The notes beneath the pieces are model-generated. The model was not told the DNA's origin. It made no database searches and was given only the letters and a program-made list of their open reading frames with translations. 64,000 nt of DNA from Sorex araneus (lineage: Eukaryota; Chordata; Mammalia; Eulipotyphla; Soricidae): positions 10,025,426 through 10,089,425 of the forward strand of contig NC_073312.1 in assembly GCF_027595985.1 (NCBI RefSeq). The letters run 5' to 3'. Of the stretch, positions 22,235 to 33,323 are shown piece by piece (the first letter of the stretch is position 1; each line of letters opens with the position of its first letter). The position numbers and the translations under genes are program-made.

Positions 22235-22925
22235 AAAGTAAATAGTTTTTGTTTGTTTGTTTGTGGGCCACAGTCAACTACTCTCAGGGATTACTAACTC
22301 TGCACTCAGGGGTCACTCCTGAAGTGTTTTGGGGACCGTATGAGGTGCCGGGGAATGAACCTAGATCTGCCACATGCAAGGCAAATGACCTACATGCTGT
22401 ACTATTATTCTGGCCATGTGAATAGTGTTAACTGTATAAAAATATTTAAGGGATAGGAGACAGTTCAAGTGGTTCAGCACATGCCTGGTATGTACAGTGT
22501 TGAGTCTGATCCCTGGTGCCACCCAGATCCAGGGCCCAGGGTGGTTCTGAACAGTGCTGGTCCCCATTTGAGCAGGTTGAGAGCTGGACAGTGTGATTCA
22601 CGGTGCCTGGGACTCTCGTCCCCATCACCTAAACCACTACGTGTATCTCCTTTTAAAAATAGTAATTACCCTGGCACAGCAAAAACAAATTACAAAAAAC
22701 CAAACAAGTAAATTCATAAACAAAATGCAAATTTCAGTCTATTTTGGTTGGGCTTGGCTTGGTTTGGGGGCCACAGCCAGCTGTGCTCAGAGCAAACTCC
22801 TTGCTCCAAGCTCAGGGATCACTCCTGGCAGGGTCCAGGGGGCCCATCTTGGTGCCAGGGAGCATAGTCAGGTTGGCTGCATCCAGGGCAGTTGCCCTAA
22901 CCTACTGTGCTATTTCTCTGACCTG
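22235..22925. mobile_element. Three old SOR-type SINEs (-, +, -)
   Basis: Antisense copy at about 22253-22416, sense copy at about 22443-22590, antisense copy at about 22765-22920. Each keeps fragments of the body such as CTCAGGGATCACTCCTGGCA. Confidence 0.6.
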
Positions 22926-24142
22926 TGGGTGTGGTTTTCAGTATTAAGCTGAGAAAAAGTATCACTGAAGGGTTAGTTTTGGGGTCTATCTTGGCACAAG
23001 CTAGCATGGTTAAAAACTATTCACGGGAATTCCCTTCTCTCTGGCAGCATTCCTCAACCCTCCCAACTCCAGTTCTGACATATACTGCTCAGGGCTGCAG
23101 AGCCTTGCTCTTCCCTTTGAAGGTGACAGGCACAAAGTTGCAGGCGTGGCATTGGGTATCCGGTCCCTGAGTCCACCTTGAATTAGTGGACTGAGTCCAG
23201 AGCGCCTCCAAGATCCAGCCAAATATACTACTCAGCACTGAGGGCTGTGCCAGGCACTATATAGATGGGAGACGCAAAATCAAATGAAAACACTGACAAT
23301 GAACAGCTAATTCACAAATGCAATATCAGAGAGGTAGGTTATGAGTGTGAGTATGTAGCAGGTGAATCTAGCCCAGTCTCAGGGGTTCGGGGAGGAAGCT
23401 CTAACGGGGATCTGGGGTTTAACCACACACAAGACCAGGAGAATGTGCCACACTGGGCATCTATGAGAGGAGGGAGTCTTCAGGAGAGAGAAGAAAGATT
23501 TGACAATAAGCCAAGGAGCCTGGATATACAAGGCTCAGGGGGAGCAGGCTTCCAGACCGTCCAGATTTTCCAGGGGATGGCAAATGATCACCCACTGCCG
23601 ATTTTCGTAAATAAAGTCTTCCTGGAGCCCAGCCACATGCTGCTCGCTTCCTGCCTTCTGCTTGCTTTCAGTACAACAGCAGATCTGAGTCGTTTCCATA
23701 GCGGCTTTATGGTTCACAAAGTCCTGCAGATTTCCTCACTGCCTTTTGGGGGAAAAGCACGCAGAACCTAGATCTGGCCTTGCAGCCAGGGGAGGCTAAT
23801 GGCCTTTATCTTTATCTTAAGAGCCCAAGGAAGTCACTGGGGGTTCGAAGAGTGAAGGAGCAAGAGAACAGGACTTGGAGCATGAACATGCAAGAGCCAT
23901 TCACAATTTCAGGAGCTTCCAGGCCAGATATTGTCCAAAGGCACCTCAGAGGGAGCTCAGGTATTGATCTGTGTGGTCAGGAGGAAAAAAACCTTCAGCT
24001 TTTCCCAGCCCAAGCCCCTCTATTGGCCAGATTCCTGTGGGTGCAAGTGGCAGAAAAACAGTTCAAGCCTGCTATCCTACAGAAGGGAAGCATTGGTTCA
24101 GGGAGCTAAAAGGACTCAGAGAAGTCAAGAAGGATAGCTAGA
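22926..24142. other. Non-genic stretch around the hAT remnant
   Basis: Apart from 23572-23762 this is unique sequence with frames of up to 168 codons on the + strand (23265-23771). That frame runs through the transposon remnant and resembles no known protein. Confidence 0.4.
23572..23762. mobile_element. Ancient hAT-type nonautonomous DNA transposon remnant
   Basis: Text such as GGGGATGGCAAATGATC, TTCGTAAATAAAGTCTTCC, GAGCCCAGCCACATGC and TACAACAGCAGATCTGAG matches a widespread mammalian MER-type hAT element. The exact name cannot be fixed without a library search. Confidence 0.6.
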
Positions 24143-24317
24143 GGGGGCTGGAAAGATAGCACAGCGGGTAAGGTGTTTGCCTTGCACACGGCCGACCTGG
24201 GTTCAATTCCCAGCATCCCATATGGTCCCCTGAGCACTGCCAGGAGTAACCCCTGTGCATCGCTGGGTGTGACCCAAAAAAGCAAAAAAAAAAAAAAAAA
24301 AAAAAAAGGAAGGACAG
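24143..24317 (+). mobile_element. SOR-type SINE, internally shortened
   Basis: Lacks the stretch between CCAGGAGTAA and AACCCCTGTGCATCG, a deletion between two short repeats. Long A tail. Flanks AAGGATAGCTAGA and AAGGACAGCTAGA suggest the target duplication. Confidence 0.92.
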
Positions 24318-25574
24318 AAGGACAGCTAGAAAGAGGAGCCTGTAGACATTAGACTTGGGTTTACCATCTCAAAAAATACCCACTTCTCCTCACTTGACTC
24401 TGCCTAGGTTCCTGCACCAACAAGTGTTCTCCACTGGACAACTCCTGATTCAAGGCCTCCCACGTGACTCACCCAGCAGGAAGACAGCAGCTACTTAGCC
24501 ACTTTCCAAACCCTTGAGTTACTAGAACAACTGCTAATCTATCAAAGGGATTGCTCCCATCGAGCATTGCCTGGGCACAGAGCTAAAAGTAACCTTGAAC
24601 ATGGCTGGGTGTGACCCCAAACAGCTCCCACCCCAATCTAAACCTAATAGACCTGCTCTCTCTGCCACATTGGCATCCACAAACTTTAGAAGGGAAGGCA
24701 GGCATCTCTGCTCTGGAGGCCAGAGCTGCCTTAACCAGAGGAGCCCTGGAATAGCCTGAAACATGTGCCAGCTATTGCGCACACAGCACAGCTGAACTGT
24801 TATGAAATTAGTTTGGGAACAATGTCCGGGGTGGGAGGGCCCTCCACCGAGTGGTCTCTAGCTGACCGATCAGACATTCTCAGCTGGAAATTTCCATGTC
24901 AAGTCAGTAAAATGGAGAATCATTGGCACTGAGAACACAATGGAGAATAATACTTAGGCATATGTCTAGGTTTATGTGTAGCTCACTCTGCAGCCCAGGG
25001 TATACACAGGAATCCACATGGATGGAGGAACGTTAAGCCTGCTGAAAATCCCCACAAACTGGCCTGTCTTCATCAGTATAATCTGAAAATCCCGGAATAT
25101 CTCCCGCTGGCTCTTTAATTGCAAAATATTCCTGCCATTGAATTTCACACAGTAAGAAATGAGCTTTTCTTGTGGCAAGGAGTTACATGTCAACTTAAAG
25201 ATCGCCTCATTGGAAGGAATTTTAAACATTTTGGTAGGTGGCCAGAGGAGATTTAACCACAAGACTTTCTGGAGGAGGAAAGGAAAGCTAAGTACTATAG
25301 AGACAACAATCAAATGACAGTTGGGCTAGAGTCCTGGGCTCAGGTCCCTCAGAGGAGACCACGGAAAGGAGACCTTTTTCTTCTGGAAAAGAATGAGCTT
25401 GGAAGTCATTCACTTATTCATTCTACAAACTTTGCTCCTGCATGGCTGAAGCAAAAGGACAGTGTGCTCAAAGTGGAGACCATGGAAAGTGGGAGCTACC
25501 AGGTCATTTGGGGATCTTGGACATCACGGTTGAAGTTGGCTTTTATTTCGCACAAAACAGGGAAATGGATTTGT
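24318..25574. other. Non-genic stretch
   Basis: No gene. A degenerate SINE trace near 24545-24640, otherwise unique. Confidence 0.4.
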
Positions 25575-25975
25575 TTCTTGTGACTGATATAACAAGTGAC
25601 CACAAATTTAGTGGCTTGAAGCATCACAAATTTATTACAGTTCTGGAAGTCAAACGCTTGACTTCTAGCCGGTTTTGCTGGACCGAAATCAGGTATTGGC
25701 AGGACTCCTCTGGAAAGTATCCGAGCAAAGCTTTCTCTTTGCCCTACCTTTCTCCCAAAGGATGCTCTCACTCCCTGCTCCGGCCCCTTGAGTCTTTCCC
25801 CCATCACAACATTCTCTCCTGTCCTTCTTCTCCATTTGCCCTGATTATGATGGCTGAGCTGGCCACAGTGCATCATCGAGCCTCTCTAGGTCTGGATAAA
25901 AGCTACTTGGCAACCTTAGTCCATCCGCAGCATTCAGTCTTCTTTACCGCAGATGTAAAAGTCTGAGGTCTAAGA
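25575..25975 (-). mobile_element. MLT1-type (ERVL-MaLR) LTR remnant
   Basis: Antisense text: ACTGATATAACAAGTGACCA, TTTAGTGGCTTGAAGCATCA, TTATTACAGTTCTGGAAGTC. Confidence 0.7.
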
Positions 25976-26230
25976 TACAGACAACCTTGGTGGGGTTCAT
26001 GATTCTGCCCCCCACAAGAACTACTGGCAGTTTTGGTCATTGCAGCTTCTCTGTTCACAGACTTTGGAGTGTCTGGGGCAGAAGTAGAAAGGCCAGATAA
26101 GAGCCTCCAGCAATCCAGGCCCAAATTAGTGCTTAATGCAGAACGGTGAAAGTGGGGAGAAAAATTTCATGTATTTTGAAAGAAGAACCAATAGGCTATG
26201 TTGAAGGACTGTACAAGAGAAGACACTGCA

Positions 26231-26470
26231 CTGTAGCACTGTTGTCCCGTTGTTCATCAATTTGCTCAAGCGGGCACCAGTAACGTCTCCATTGTGAGAC
26301 TTGCTGTTACTGTTTTTGGCATATCGAATACGCCACAGAGAGATGGCCAGGCTCTTCCGTGTGGGCGGGATACACTCGGTAGCTTGCTGGGCTCTCTGAG
26401 AGGGATGGAGGAATCAAACCCAGGTGGTCCTCGTGCAAGGCAAATGCCCTACCCGCTATTCAGCCCCCAG
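26231..26470 (-). mobile_element. Second-body SINE
   Basis: Complete antisense copy from CACTGTTGTCCCGTTG to the head, with the GTCTCCATTGTGAGAC variant at 26285-26300. The head end (CCCGCTATTCAGCCCCC) is damaged. Confidence 0.9.
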
Positions 26471-27699
26471 CAGTAGAGGAATAAAACAGTAAGGTCAGTC
26501 AGGCTGTCTCCCTTCTTCTCAAGCAAGAAAAGGAAGGATTTAAATATAGCACAAAGCTTTTGGCCTGGGCAACGAGAGAACAGAGATGCTATTATCTGGG
26601 GGTACAGTGGGGTTCCAAGGAACTAATATGGGGTGACTGTCAGTTCAGTTTTGCATGTGGTAGTCATTCCACACTCAATGGAGCTGTCTGCTAGACTGCT
26701 GGATGTGTGCATTTCCTAGAGGTGTTCGGAGGAGAGGTATAATAGGAATAAAAACATCTGAAAGCATAAATATATAGAGAGTATTAAAGCCATGAGGCTG
26801 ATTAAGTCACCTAAGAGGGAATGTAAATAAAAGGAGGGGGTGCTGGTACCCTGGGATCTCAGCAGTCACATCACTCTCTAAACTATCTCTGTCATATCTG
26901 GCTTCACCTGTAGATTGCAAGACTAACCACCTCTACCTCAAGTCTCTCATTGCTGCAAACTCTTATCTCCTGTCCCCCCATTCCCCAGTGGCCTGCTGTA
27001 CCAAGGGACTGCACTCAATGGCAGTAGCCCTTCTGCAGTGTACAGAGGCATTTGGTGTCAGCATTCTCTCACTTCAAAATCCTTCAAAACCTGAGAGGGA
27101 GAATAAAGAGACTCTGGCCAAATGTGGAGTATGCCGTGTAAATTGGTGAGTTCCTTTCATAAAGAGAGTGCTTACTATCCATCAGCCAAGGTCTGTGCTG
27201 GGAGCTAGGAGAGGCTGGTTATTGGGACATATACGATCAGTGATGACAAAATAGCATGATGAACTTGCAATCAAATATCAAGATGGCATTTGATTGCTAG
27301 TAAGAGGAATCGTAGATCAACAAAGTCAGGTGTTTTTTGTTTTTTTCCAACGTGACGAAGTGCAGAGCTGTGGGCTACGAAGCTGTGGAACAGCTGCAAT
27401 GACATCAGTGCCCAAAGTCACTGCTTCTGTTACACCACCTTTAATGTATGGCATTAGCCTCAGGTCTGCCACATAATTATAAGATAAGCTCTGTAGTTCC
27501 AGCCATTGCATCTATATTCCAGGAAGAGAGGAGGGAGAGGCCAAGACAAAAAAAACAAACAAAAAAACCTCCACCAAAGGCAAATGGAGTTTGTGAGCCA
27601 GAATCCTTTAAAGATTTAAAGGTGCTTCTTCAAAGAGCTCCTATGTAACTACTGAGTCTATTTAACTGGACACACTTATCTGCAGGCTATTGGGGAATA
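26471..27699. other. Non-genic stretch
   Basis: No gene seen. A faint old repeat trace near 27185-27240. Confidence 0.4.
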
Positions 27700-27704
27700 T
27701 CTCT

Positions 27705-28070
27705 CTGTTTTTATTTTTTCTTTGGGACAACACCCTGTAGCGCTCAGGGCTTACTCCTGGTTCTGAGTTCAGAGATCACTCCTGATGGGCCTCGGGGGAC
27801 CACTTGGGTTCTGATGATCTATCCGGGGTCTGCTGTCTGCAAGGCAAGCTCCCCACCTCGCTGTACTATCACTCCAGCCTAGAGAAAAGTCATATTTATT
27901 TGTTTGAGAGTCACACCCAGAGGTGCTTAGGGATTACTCTTGGTAAGACATTTAAGGGTCACTCCTGGCAATGCTTGAGGCAGGTGCCTGGGACTGAATC
28001 TGGGTTGTGGCTAAAGTGGCATCATGAAAGGCAAGTGGCTTATCCTCAGTACTACCGCTCTGATTCGAGA
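27705..28070 (-). mobile_element. Two old SOR-type SINEs in series
   Basis: Antisense copies at about 27711-27880 and 27895-28070, each with body text such as GGGCTTACTCCTGGTTCTGA and a ruined box B. Confidence 0.65.
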
Positions 28071-29170
28071 AATTTCCTATTTTAAAGGTGAACAAGGTGC
28101 TGCTCTCAGATTCTTTGAAATTCAAGGAGAAATAAGTGGATCCTGGAGAGGCAATAGCAGTCTCTGCCACAAGCACCAGCAAAGAACAGGGTATTTTCTG
28201 AGTCACCTACAGAGGGCCAAGTCCAGGAGAGGGCCAAGAAAGTCTTCTTAAAGGATGTATTTGGACATGAAGGGGAGTTCTTGCCTGCAAAGGGAAGGGG
28301 AGATTTTCCAGTTGAAGCAGTGTGTGTGCAAAGACCCGGGGGCAAGAGTGAGTGAGAGCAAGGCAGAGGCCACGTCCCAAGCAGGTCTGCAAGCCTGCAG
28401 CACAGCTATGAGACCAGAGAAGCCTCAGGGATCACTCTCAGGAATTAACACTTTATCCACAGGTCTCCTGGGAGCTGCTGAAAGAGTTCCAGCAGAGAGT
28501 GGTTTCATTTGGCCTGACTGCTCAATGATGAATAAAGCAAGAAGAGGAAAGTTGGAGGTAGGGCAGATCAATTAGAGGAAAGTGGCAGGAAGTTAGAGAA
28601 AAGAGGACTATGGGGGATGGGGAAAATAGTCCAGAAAAATAGTCCAAGAAATAAGGCACTTGCCTTGTACAACATCAAGCCTGGTTCAAATCCCTGGCAC
28701 TGGAGTTATCTCTGAATAGTCAGGAATAATCCTTGGGCCACAGAATCTCTGTCCTGTTCATTCAGAATCCCCAGAGCCTGATCTATGCTGGCAGCTGAAA
28801 TTAGTGGTTGAATTTGAATTCTAACAGTTCATAAAAGCGTATTAGCTGTCTCATTTGCTAGTCAATCTTTCTACTTCTCTCCGCTTCCCCTGTATTTTGC
28901 TATCTTTGCAGAATTTTAAATCTTTTTTTTTCTTTCTTATCAAATTGTTGTTCAAGCTGCTCACGAACTTTGCACATTCACAAGATGTGGCTTGCTCAGT
29001 CTATCTGCTGAGGACCCAAGCATCAAGAGTTTAGCAATGGTAGGAATTGACTTTCTAGTTGGTGAGGAGCCTATCTAACGGGCTCCCACAGTCTAATATT
29101 AAACTTTTTAACCTTGAAATATACTTCCCATGGAGACTGTTGGGGCAGCAGAATTTCAGTGATCATTTAA
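28071..29170. other. Non-genic stretch with one old SINE trace
   Basis: An old sense SINE lies at about 28615-28745 (GGCACTTGCCTTGTAC). The rest is unique. No gene. Confidence 0.45.
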
Positions 29171-29176
29171 AACTCA

Positions 29177-30340
29177 CTAAACCGGGGTAGAAGCGATTAG
29201 GCAGCAGATAAGGCACTTAGGGCAGCTGAGAGCAGAGCCAGGAGTAACCCTTGAGCATCACCAGGTGTGGGTCAAAGCCCAAACCAAACAAACAAATAAA
29301 CAAAAGCCCCACTAAACAGTCAGCAAGTAAGTTAAGTACAACTTCTTCCAAAAACCTGCTTAGAATCATAATTTCTCAGAGCTGAAACCAGTGGTTCTCA
29401 GAATTTTAGGTTTCTGTTATACTAATTTTGGCGGTGGTTGCTGAATTTCTATTCTTCCAGGAAGGTCATTAAAAATAAGACGCTTCTCGGACTGGAGAGA
29501 TAGTACAGTGGGTCAGGTGCTTGCCTTGCATACAGCCAACCCGGGTTCGATCCCTGGCATCCCATATGGTCGCCAGAGGACCCGCCAGGAGAAATTCCTG
29601 AGTCCAGAGCCAGGAGTAAGCCCTGAGCACATTCGGGTGGTCCCAAACCAAAAATAATACGCTCCGGGGCTTGAGAGATAGTAAGGCACATGCCTTGCAT
29701 GTGGCTCACACCAATTCAATCCCTGAGCACTACAAAATCCCCACCTCCCCCTCCCCATCACCATACACACACATGCATCTCTGGGTGCAGCCTTGTTAGC
29801 CTCCAAGCACCATTGGCTGTGGCCCTGGAGGATCCCGAGTGCCACCATAGCCTGGGGAATCCTAGGGAATCCTAGAGCACCCGCGTAGTTGGTAAAAACT
29901 GCTGGGGAGGTGGGGAGGGCACTCTCAGGCTTCCTGAGCACTGTCTGAAAGGGCACTTAAAACTGTAACAGAGGCTGGAGAGATAATACAGCGATTAGGG
30001 TGCATGTCCTACACACAGCCAATCTGGGTTCAATATCTGGCACCCCTATATGGTCCCTCAAATCCTGTTAGGATTGATTCCTGAGCATAGAGCCAAGGAA
30101 TATGTCCCGAGCACAGGTAGGTTTGGCCCCCAAACAAAAACATACAAAATATATTTCCTGGGGCTGGGGAGATGGTTAGGAGGACAGAAATTCATGCTTT
30201 GCATATGGGACCCCCAGGTTTGGTACCTGCCACCAGGGTCCCCAACACCACCAGGAATGACCGCTGAGTACCTAGCTGGGAGTAGCACTGCTAAGCTGTG
30301 GCCCATAAGCATACAGAACATTAATAAAAATGTGTCTATT
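29177..30340 (+). mobile_element. Run of five old SOR-type SINEs, all sense
   Basis: Copies at about 29177-29300, 29488-29660, 29665-29895, 29970-30150 and 30158-30340, of differing age. The one at 29488 is best kept (box B GGTTCGATCCC, CATCCCATATGGTC). Confidence 0.7.
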
Positions 30341-30957
30341 AACACAGCCTTGCCCCCTGCAACACACCAGCTAGCCCCTGCAATAAGGAATTTTCCAGCT
30401 CCATGTGGCAATAGGGCTATTAAGAAATTCTGGGTTCACTGAATGACCTAATGAAAGACAAAAGCAGCACAGACCCTGAGCTTGCTAGAATCAGCCGACC
30501 TGGGGCTGTACCGGCTGCCCACCCACCCGAGCGGGATGAAGGAACAGATCTAACACTCACCTACAGTTTGATTTTTAAATAAGGTACAAAAAATGTGCAG
30601 AACTGTGTGTCACAGTCAATTTCCTTCCTGTGTAATATTACTTGCCAAAGTAGTTCAAAAAATGTTAGATTTTATGTCTTTCAGGTTTGGGCCATACCTG
30701 GTAGTGTCCAAGGGCCATTCACTGCTCTATACTCAGGGTCACTCTTGGTGGCTCTCAGGGGGACCCTCTTCACACAAGTTGTGTCAAGACTTCTCTTTAG
30801 AGATTTTGAGTTTTCCCTAAGGGAACGAGTTTTTCTGGGTAACTTCCCTAGACTATTTAATGGGTCCAGGAGACATGGATTCCCAGAGGTCATCTGAGGA
30901 GTAAGAAAGAGATGGGAGGAGGAAAGAAGATGGAGCCTATGGAAGGACTCCATCCAT

Positions 30958-30998
<41 letters not shown>

Positions 30999-31730
30999 GG
31001 GAAAGGAGGTAGTTGAAGAACCTGTTAGGCTGTAAAAGGAAATAGTTTGAGAATCTGTACCTCTGAATTTGTACTGTAAGGAACTTCTCTCTCGCCCTGC
31101 CCAACTCCAGTTCCTGAGACATTTACTACAACAGTACATGAGTTAAGGGTAAGGTTTGAGGGAAAAACTAAGAGACTGAAATAGTATCAAAGTGAGACAA
31201 CAGCCAGGAATAGAATTTAAGAGCCAGAGGTGAGTGACCACAAAGACAGAAGCTCCCCAGAGCATCCAGAAATCCTGCCAAGACATTGGACTCTCAAGGA
31301 TGTGCAACGGTGGGTGAGCCTGGTTCTCCAGCTAGCACCTCCTTACATTTTCATAATCAAGGAGCCGTTCTGACCTCTCCAGAGACGGGCCTGGGCCCAG
31401 GCTCAGGACCTGTCCCAGCTGGTCAACATGGGGGCAGAACTCTGCATTTGGTCTAGAACCATCCTACTGAAGGCAATCACTGGCTGGCAGATCTCTGAGG
31501 TTCAGAGAGGAGGCCTGACTTAATCCCTGAAGACCAGCCAGAACGGGCCTGACTAAGTCTGGACCACTAAGGTATGGAACAGCTGGTCCTCATAAGGCTT
31601 GAGGTAGAACTGCTCTGACAGCTAAAGTGGGCTGGTGAACATCAATTTTTACCAAGTTACACCAAGAAGCCAAAAGGAAAGGACAATGTTTTGGGCATCC
31701 TGGCTCCATGAGCCCTGGAGCCAGATTCCC
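30341..31730. other. Non-genic stretch with (TG)n microsatellite
   Basis: A (TG)n tract at 30959-30997 (about 19 units). A weak antisense SINE trace at 30685-30770. Otherwise unique and without a gene. Confidence 0.5.
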
Positions 31731-31734
31731 TTAC

Positions 31735-32260
31735 ATCTTTTTTCTTTTCTTTTTGGTTTTGGGGCCGTATCTGGCGATGCTCAAGAGTTACACCTGACAC
31801 TGTTCAGCGGACTATATGGGATGCCAGGGATGGAAGCTGAGTTGGCAGCATGCAAGGCAAGCATCTTACTCCCTGCACTATCTCTCAGGGCCCCCTTATA
31901 TTTTTTCTGACCCCCCCTTCCCTAGCCCTCTCTCCCAGTGACCCTAAAAACCCTCTCCAACTCAGTGCCATGGTACAGACGAGTTAGGGTTGTGTGCTAG
32001 ACAAACTCGGTTCTATCCGGTGACCAGAGCTCAAATCTGAAAAATGAGTGGGATCCTTAGATGGGCTAACTGGAGTTGTGTGTGTGGGTTGAGGATGGCG
32101 TTGGTTAAGACTTTCACTTTGGGCTGCAGCGGGTCATAACCCAGCGGTGCTCAGTGCTTACTCCTGGTTCTGCAATCAGGGATGGCTCAGAGGGCTGTAT
32201 GGGAGCCTGCGGGGGCAAATCCTGGTGGCCGTATGCAAGCCCAGACAGAGCTCTGCCCGC
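31735..32260 (-). mobile_element. Two old SOR-type SINEs before the CpG island
   Basis: Antisense copies at about 31741-31895 (GACTATATGGGATGCCAGGG) and 32120-32260 (GTGCTCAGTGCTTACTCCTG). The second abuts the CpG island. Confidence 0.65.
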
Positions 32261-32620
32261 TGGACATCCGAGCTGGTGAGCCGGGGTGAGACTGCCTTCA
32301 CGGCCAGCCTGGCCAGCGAGCCATCCTCTTCACCTCCTGGTCGCCTGACAACTCATCGCCTGCACCTTTCCCGGCCCTGCTCCTCCTTCTCGCTGCCGTC
32401 TCGGACAGCAAGCGGCCCCTTGTCGGCCAGTCCGCACCTGGGTCCGGTTTTCGGACGCCCCTTCCCCTCGCCCACCCTCAGGGGGGTTGGCAGACCAGTC
32501 TGCGAGGCAGCTGTCCCCAAGCCCAGGGAGTCTCACTCACCGCGGCCCGGCCACCGCGGGGGGTCGCGGGGGGTCGCGGGGGGCGAGCACTGCCCTCCAC
32601 CGCCGCAGAGCTAACAGACA

Positions 32621-32801
32621 GGGCGGGCGGCCAATGACGCGGACCGGCGCCCTCCCCACATAACGGGAAGCCCGCGATCAGGACTGGGCCACGCCTTCCG
32701 CGCCCGGCCGCCTCCTCCCCCTGCGGCCCCGAGCCCCGGGAATCCACTCTGGCCGCGCCCCCTCGCCCCCCTCCCCCGGCCTCCCGAGGGACAGCCACGT
32801 G
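32621..32801 (+). promoter_or_regulatory. Upstream GC box, CCAAT box and E-box
   Basis: A GC box GGGCGGG (32621-32627) is followed directly by CCAAT (32631-32635), and a perfect E-box CACGTG lies at 32796-32801. These could serve distal PDZD8 promoter activity or an unannotated divergent transcript. Motif-level evidence only. Confidence 0.35.
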
Positions 32802-32925
32802 GCCCGCCGGGGGCCCACACCGTGGACGCGGGCTCGCGGGGCGGCAAGTGCGCTCAGAGGTGAGCAGGGAAGCGCGCTCGCGCGCCCAGGCTTCCAGGCG
32901 ACGTCGGCGGGAGCGAGGACGCTTC

Positions 32926-33015
32926 TGACGTCACTCGAGGCTCGTCCAATGAGCGGCGGCCAGAGCGGTCCCGGCCCGCCCCCTCCCGCCCCCGCCCCCC
33001 GCCCCCCGCCCCCCT
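32926..33015 (+). promoter_or_regulatory. PDZD8 core-promoter motif cluster
   Basis: A perfect palindromic CRE (TGACGTCA, 32926-32933) sits just before a CCAAT box (32946-32950), followed by a run of GC boxes of the CCCCGCCCC type (about 32975-33013). No TATA box is visible. This order and the 290-380 base distance to the ATG fit a TATA-less CpG-island promoter. Factor binding is inferred from motifs only. Confidence 0.6.
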
Positions 33016-33017
33016 CC

Positions 33018-33044
33018 ACCGCCGCCGCCGCCGCCGCCGCCGCC
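33018..33044 (+). repeat. (CCG)n trinucleotide repeat, probable 5' UTR
   Basis: About nine CCG units lie just upstream of, or within, the PDZD8 5' UTR. A second GGC-rich repeat runs from about 33260 to 33303 up to the ATG. Confidence 0.85.
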
Positions 33045-33176
33045 AGCAGAGCGGCTGCCTGAGGGAGCGTCTGAGGAGCCGCGGGCCGGTGCGGGCTCGG
33101 GCGCCGCCGAACCGCCCCGGCCGGAGCCGCCGGCCTCGTCCCCAGGGAGCCGCGTCGCCCCAAAGCCCGCCGCCCG

Positions 33177-33257
33177 ATGTCCTCAAGATGGAGGCTACGG
33201 GGGAGACGGCGTGAAGAAAGCGGCGCCGCGGGCGCGGGCTCCGGCGTCCGGGGGTCC

Positions 33258-33289
<32 letters not shown>

Positions 33290-33323
33290 GGCAGCGGCGG
33301 CGGGATGGGGCTGCTGCTCCTGA
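33177..33323 (+). other. Upstream ORF overlapping the PDZD8 start codon (48 aa)
   Basis: An ATG at 33177 opens a frame that is out of register with PDZD8 and stops with TGA at 33321-33323, 16 bases past the PDZD8 ATG. Its product would be basic then poly-Ala-like because it reads the GCG-rich 5' UTR. A ribosome using it could not reinitiate at the PDZD8 ATG without backing up. Translation is inferred, and it counts only if the 5' UTR includes 33177. Confidence 0.45.
33188..33214 (+). other. Short upstream ORF, in frame with PDZD8 (8 aa)
   Basis: An ATG at 33188 encodes MEATGETA and then stops at TGA 33212-33214. It is in the PDZD8 frame, so this TGA also rules out an N-terminal extension of PDZD8 past it. 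Confidence 0.45.

Noticed and set aside
23265..23771. A 168-codon plus-strand frame
   Set aside because: It crosses a hAT transposon remnant, has no recognisable domain, and lies in intergenic DNA without promoter or splice evidence.
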